A stretch of 7,551 nucleotides of DNA, taken from NCBI GenBank assembly GCA_016209155.1, contig JACQWU010000084.1, positions 1 through 7,551 of the forward strand, written 5' to 3'. Shown here piece after piece: positions 6,671 to 7,551 of this stretch (position 1 is its first letter; the number at the start of each line of letters is the position of its first letter). The notes under the pieces are model-generated. The model was not told the DNA's origin. It did no database searches and worked only from the letters and a program-made list of their open reading frames with translations. Made by a program: the position numbers and the translations under genes. Source of the DNA: Candidatus Desantisiibacteriota bacterium. Its GTDB lineage: Bacteria; JACRDZ01.

Positions 6671-6747
6671 ACCACAGAGGCACACAGACACAGAGAAAGA
6701 AAAAAAATTATTATAATTATTACTCTGTGCCTCAGTGTCTCTGTGGT
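6671..6747. repeat. Hairpin-forming inverted repeat, possible bidirectional terminator
   Basis: Two 25-base arms, 6671-6695 (beginning ACCACAGAGGCAC) and 6723-6747 (ending GTCTCTGTGGT), are complementary at 21 of 25 positions, with one further G-T wobble. The loop of 27 bases is almost pure A/T. The 3' arm is followed by a run of A on the plus strand, and the 5' arm is preceded by ATTTA, so it lacks a clear U-tract for plus-strand termination. The ACCACAGAG...CTCTGTGGT type is familiar as a dispersed intergenic repeat in various bacteria. It lies 19 bases after the htpG stop and could insulate or stabilise the htpG mRNA. Confidence 0.8.
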
Positions 6748-6791
6748 AAAAAAATAAAGCTCGTTGTAATGTAAGCATGGGAGAAATGAAC

Positions 6792-7551
6792 ATGAAACTT
6801 TTATTAACCTCAGTTTTTAAGCCATTTGGTGTTGATGACCAATATGGACGTAAAGAAAATATTATGGAATTATACCATAATCAGATAACCAGAGAACAGG
6901 GGATATTTTCCCTTCGGTACAGCCATAGGAGTTTTGGTTTATATCTTATGGCGGAAAATATAGAATGCCCAACTGTTGTTCTTGATTTTCCATCCATGAG
7001 ATGTTTTATCAGAGAAATTAAAAAAAGTTATGACTATATCGGAATTTCTTTTATCACTCCAAACTTTATAAAAGCAAAAAAAATGGCGGAACTTATTCGA
7101 AAATTTAGCCCCAAAACAAAAATTATTCTTGGCGGACATGGGACCCAAATTCCAGATATTGAGAGTTTAATTGATTGTGACTATGTTGCCCGCGGGGAAG
7201 GAATATCATGGCTCAGAAAATTTTTTAATGAAAAAATTGATGCTCCGATAAAACATCCTGTCATCCCTTCTGCTGAAAATAAGAGATTTATGGGTATACC
7301 GCTTTTGGGCAAATCAGGTATTCTCATACCCGGTGTAGGGTGTCCAAACCGCTGCCGTTTTTGCAGTACAACACACAACTTTGATTTTATTCATATCCCG
7401 TTTTATAAAACAGGAAAAGAGCTTTATGATATTTGCGCCGCTATGGAGAAAAAATTCGGATGTATGGATTTTTTTGTGATGGATGAAAATTTTCTTAAAA
7501 ATAAAAAACGGGCTATGGAACTTCTCGACATTATGAAAAAGAATAATAAAA
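6792..7551 (+). CDS. B12-binding-like radical SAM protein (3' partial)
   Basis: The frame is open to the right edge (253 complete codons visible from the chosen start), so the 3' end is missing. The N-terminal half (about 1-150) resembles a cobalamin-binding domain: MKLLLTSVFKPFGVDD opening, I-G-I-S-F, then I-I-L-G-G-H-G and RGEG. No DxHxxG His ligand is visible. The radical SAM cluster motif CPNRCRFC supplies Cys184, Cys188 and Cys191, followed by a DENF motif typical of strand 3 in the core. Three in-frame ATGs occur (6777, 6786, 6792). GGAG at 6780-6783 is 8 bases before 6792, only 2 before 6786, and overlaps the region just after 6777, so 6792 is preferred. The protein is clearly different from the radical SAM protein at 1631, so the two are not duplicates. 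The reaction is unknown; the family is widespread in anaerobes and poorly characterised. Confidence 0.9.
   Translation, partial: MKLLLTSVFKPFGVDDQYGRKENIMELYHNQITREQGIFSLRYSHRSFGLYLMAENIECPTVVLDFPSMRCFIREIKKSYDYIGISFITPNFIKAKKMAELIRKFSPKTKIILGGHGTQIPDIESLIDCDYVARGEGISWLRKFFNEKIDAPIKHPVIPSAENKRFMGIPLLGKSGILIPGVGCPNRCRFCSTTHNFDFIHIPFYKTGKELYDICAAMEKKFGCMDFFVMDENFLKNKKRAMELLDIMKKNNK

Noticed and set aside
6671-6747. CRISPR repeat or small structured RNA gene
   Set aside because: Only one pair of inverted arms is present, without regularly spaced direct repeats or spacers; a hairpin repeat explains it better.
6939-7378. Minus-strand open frames at 6939-7148 and 7181-7378
   Set aside because: Antisense to the second radical SAM gene, whose plus-strand frame is continuous and carries the CxxxCxxC motif.

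Overview
The window comes from an AT-rich bacterial genome. The genes are bacterial in style: Shine-Dalgarno sites, ATGA/TAATG start-stop overlaps, and an HtpG-type Hsp90. Two cobalamin-type radical SAM proteins suggest an anaerobe, probably an uncultured lineage. I cannot name a phylum from the sequence, and no rRNA, tRNA, CRISPR array, phage or transposase gene is visible.

Left part (1-2884, + strand): a tightly coupled three-gene operon. It holds the N-terminal half of a split transketolase (cut by the window edge), the C-terminal half (ATGA overlap), and a B12-binding-like radical SAM protein (one-base TAATG overlap). A two-gene minus-strand operon converges on it (4545 to 2834): a sugar-1-phosphate nucleotidyltransferase followed by a GDP-mannose-4,6-dehydratase-like SDR. 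Together these look like part of a surface-glycan or nucleotide-sugar locus in which a transketolase remodels a sugar skeleton. That pathway is inference.

The most notable point is the meeting of these two operons. The radical SAM protein stops short of its family's C-terminus, and the SDR loses its own C-terminus, at the same place (about 2879-2887). The SDR then reads 16 codons antisense through the radical SAM gene. An imperfect inverted repeat (2864-2920) sits over the joint. This looks like a real inversion or deletion endpoint, or an inverted-join chimera from amplification or assembly.

Right part: a 252-base divergent intergenic region (4546-4797) carries a good minus-strand promoter, a weaker plus-strand promoter and two small degenerate tandem repeats. 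An intact htpG follows (4798-6651), then a 25-bp-arm hairpin repeat (6671-6747) of the ACCACAGAG...CTCTGTGGT type. A second B12-binding-like radical SAM gene starts at 6792 and runs off the right edge. Apart from the joint, the window is a conventional accessory glycan region next to a housekeeping chaperone. I see no clear new defence or mobile system.
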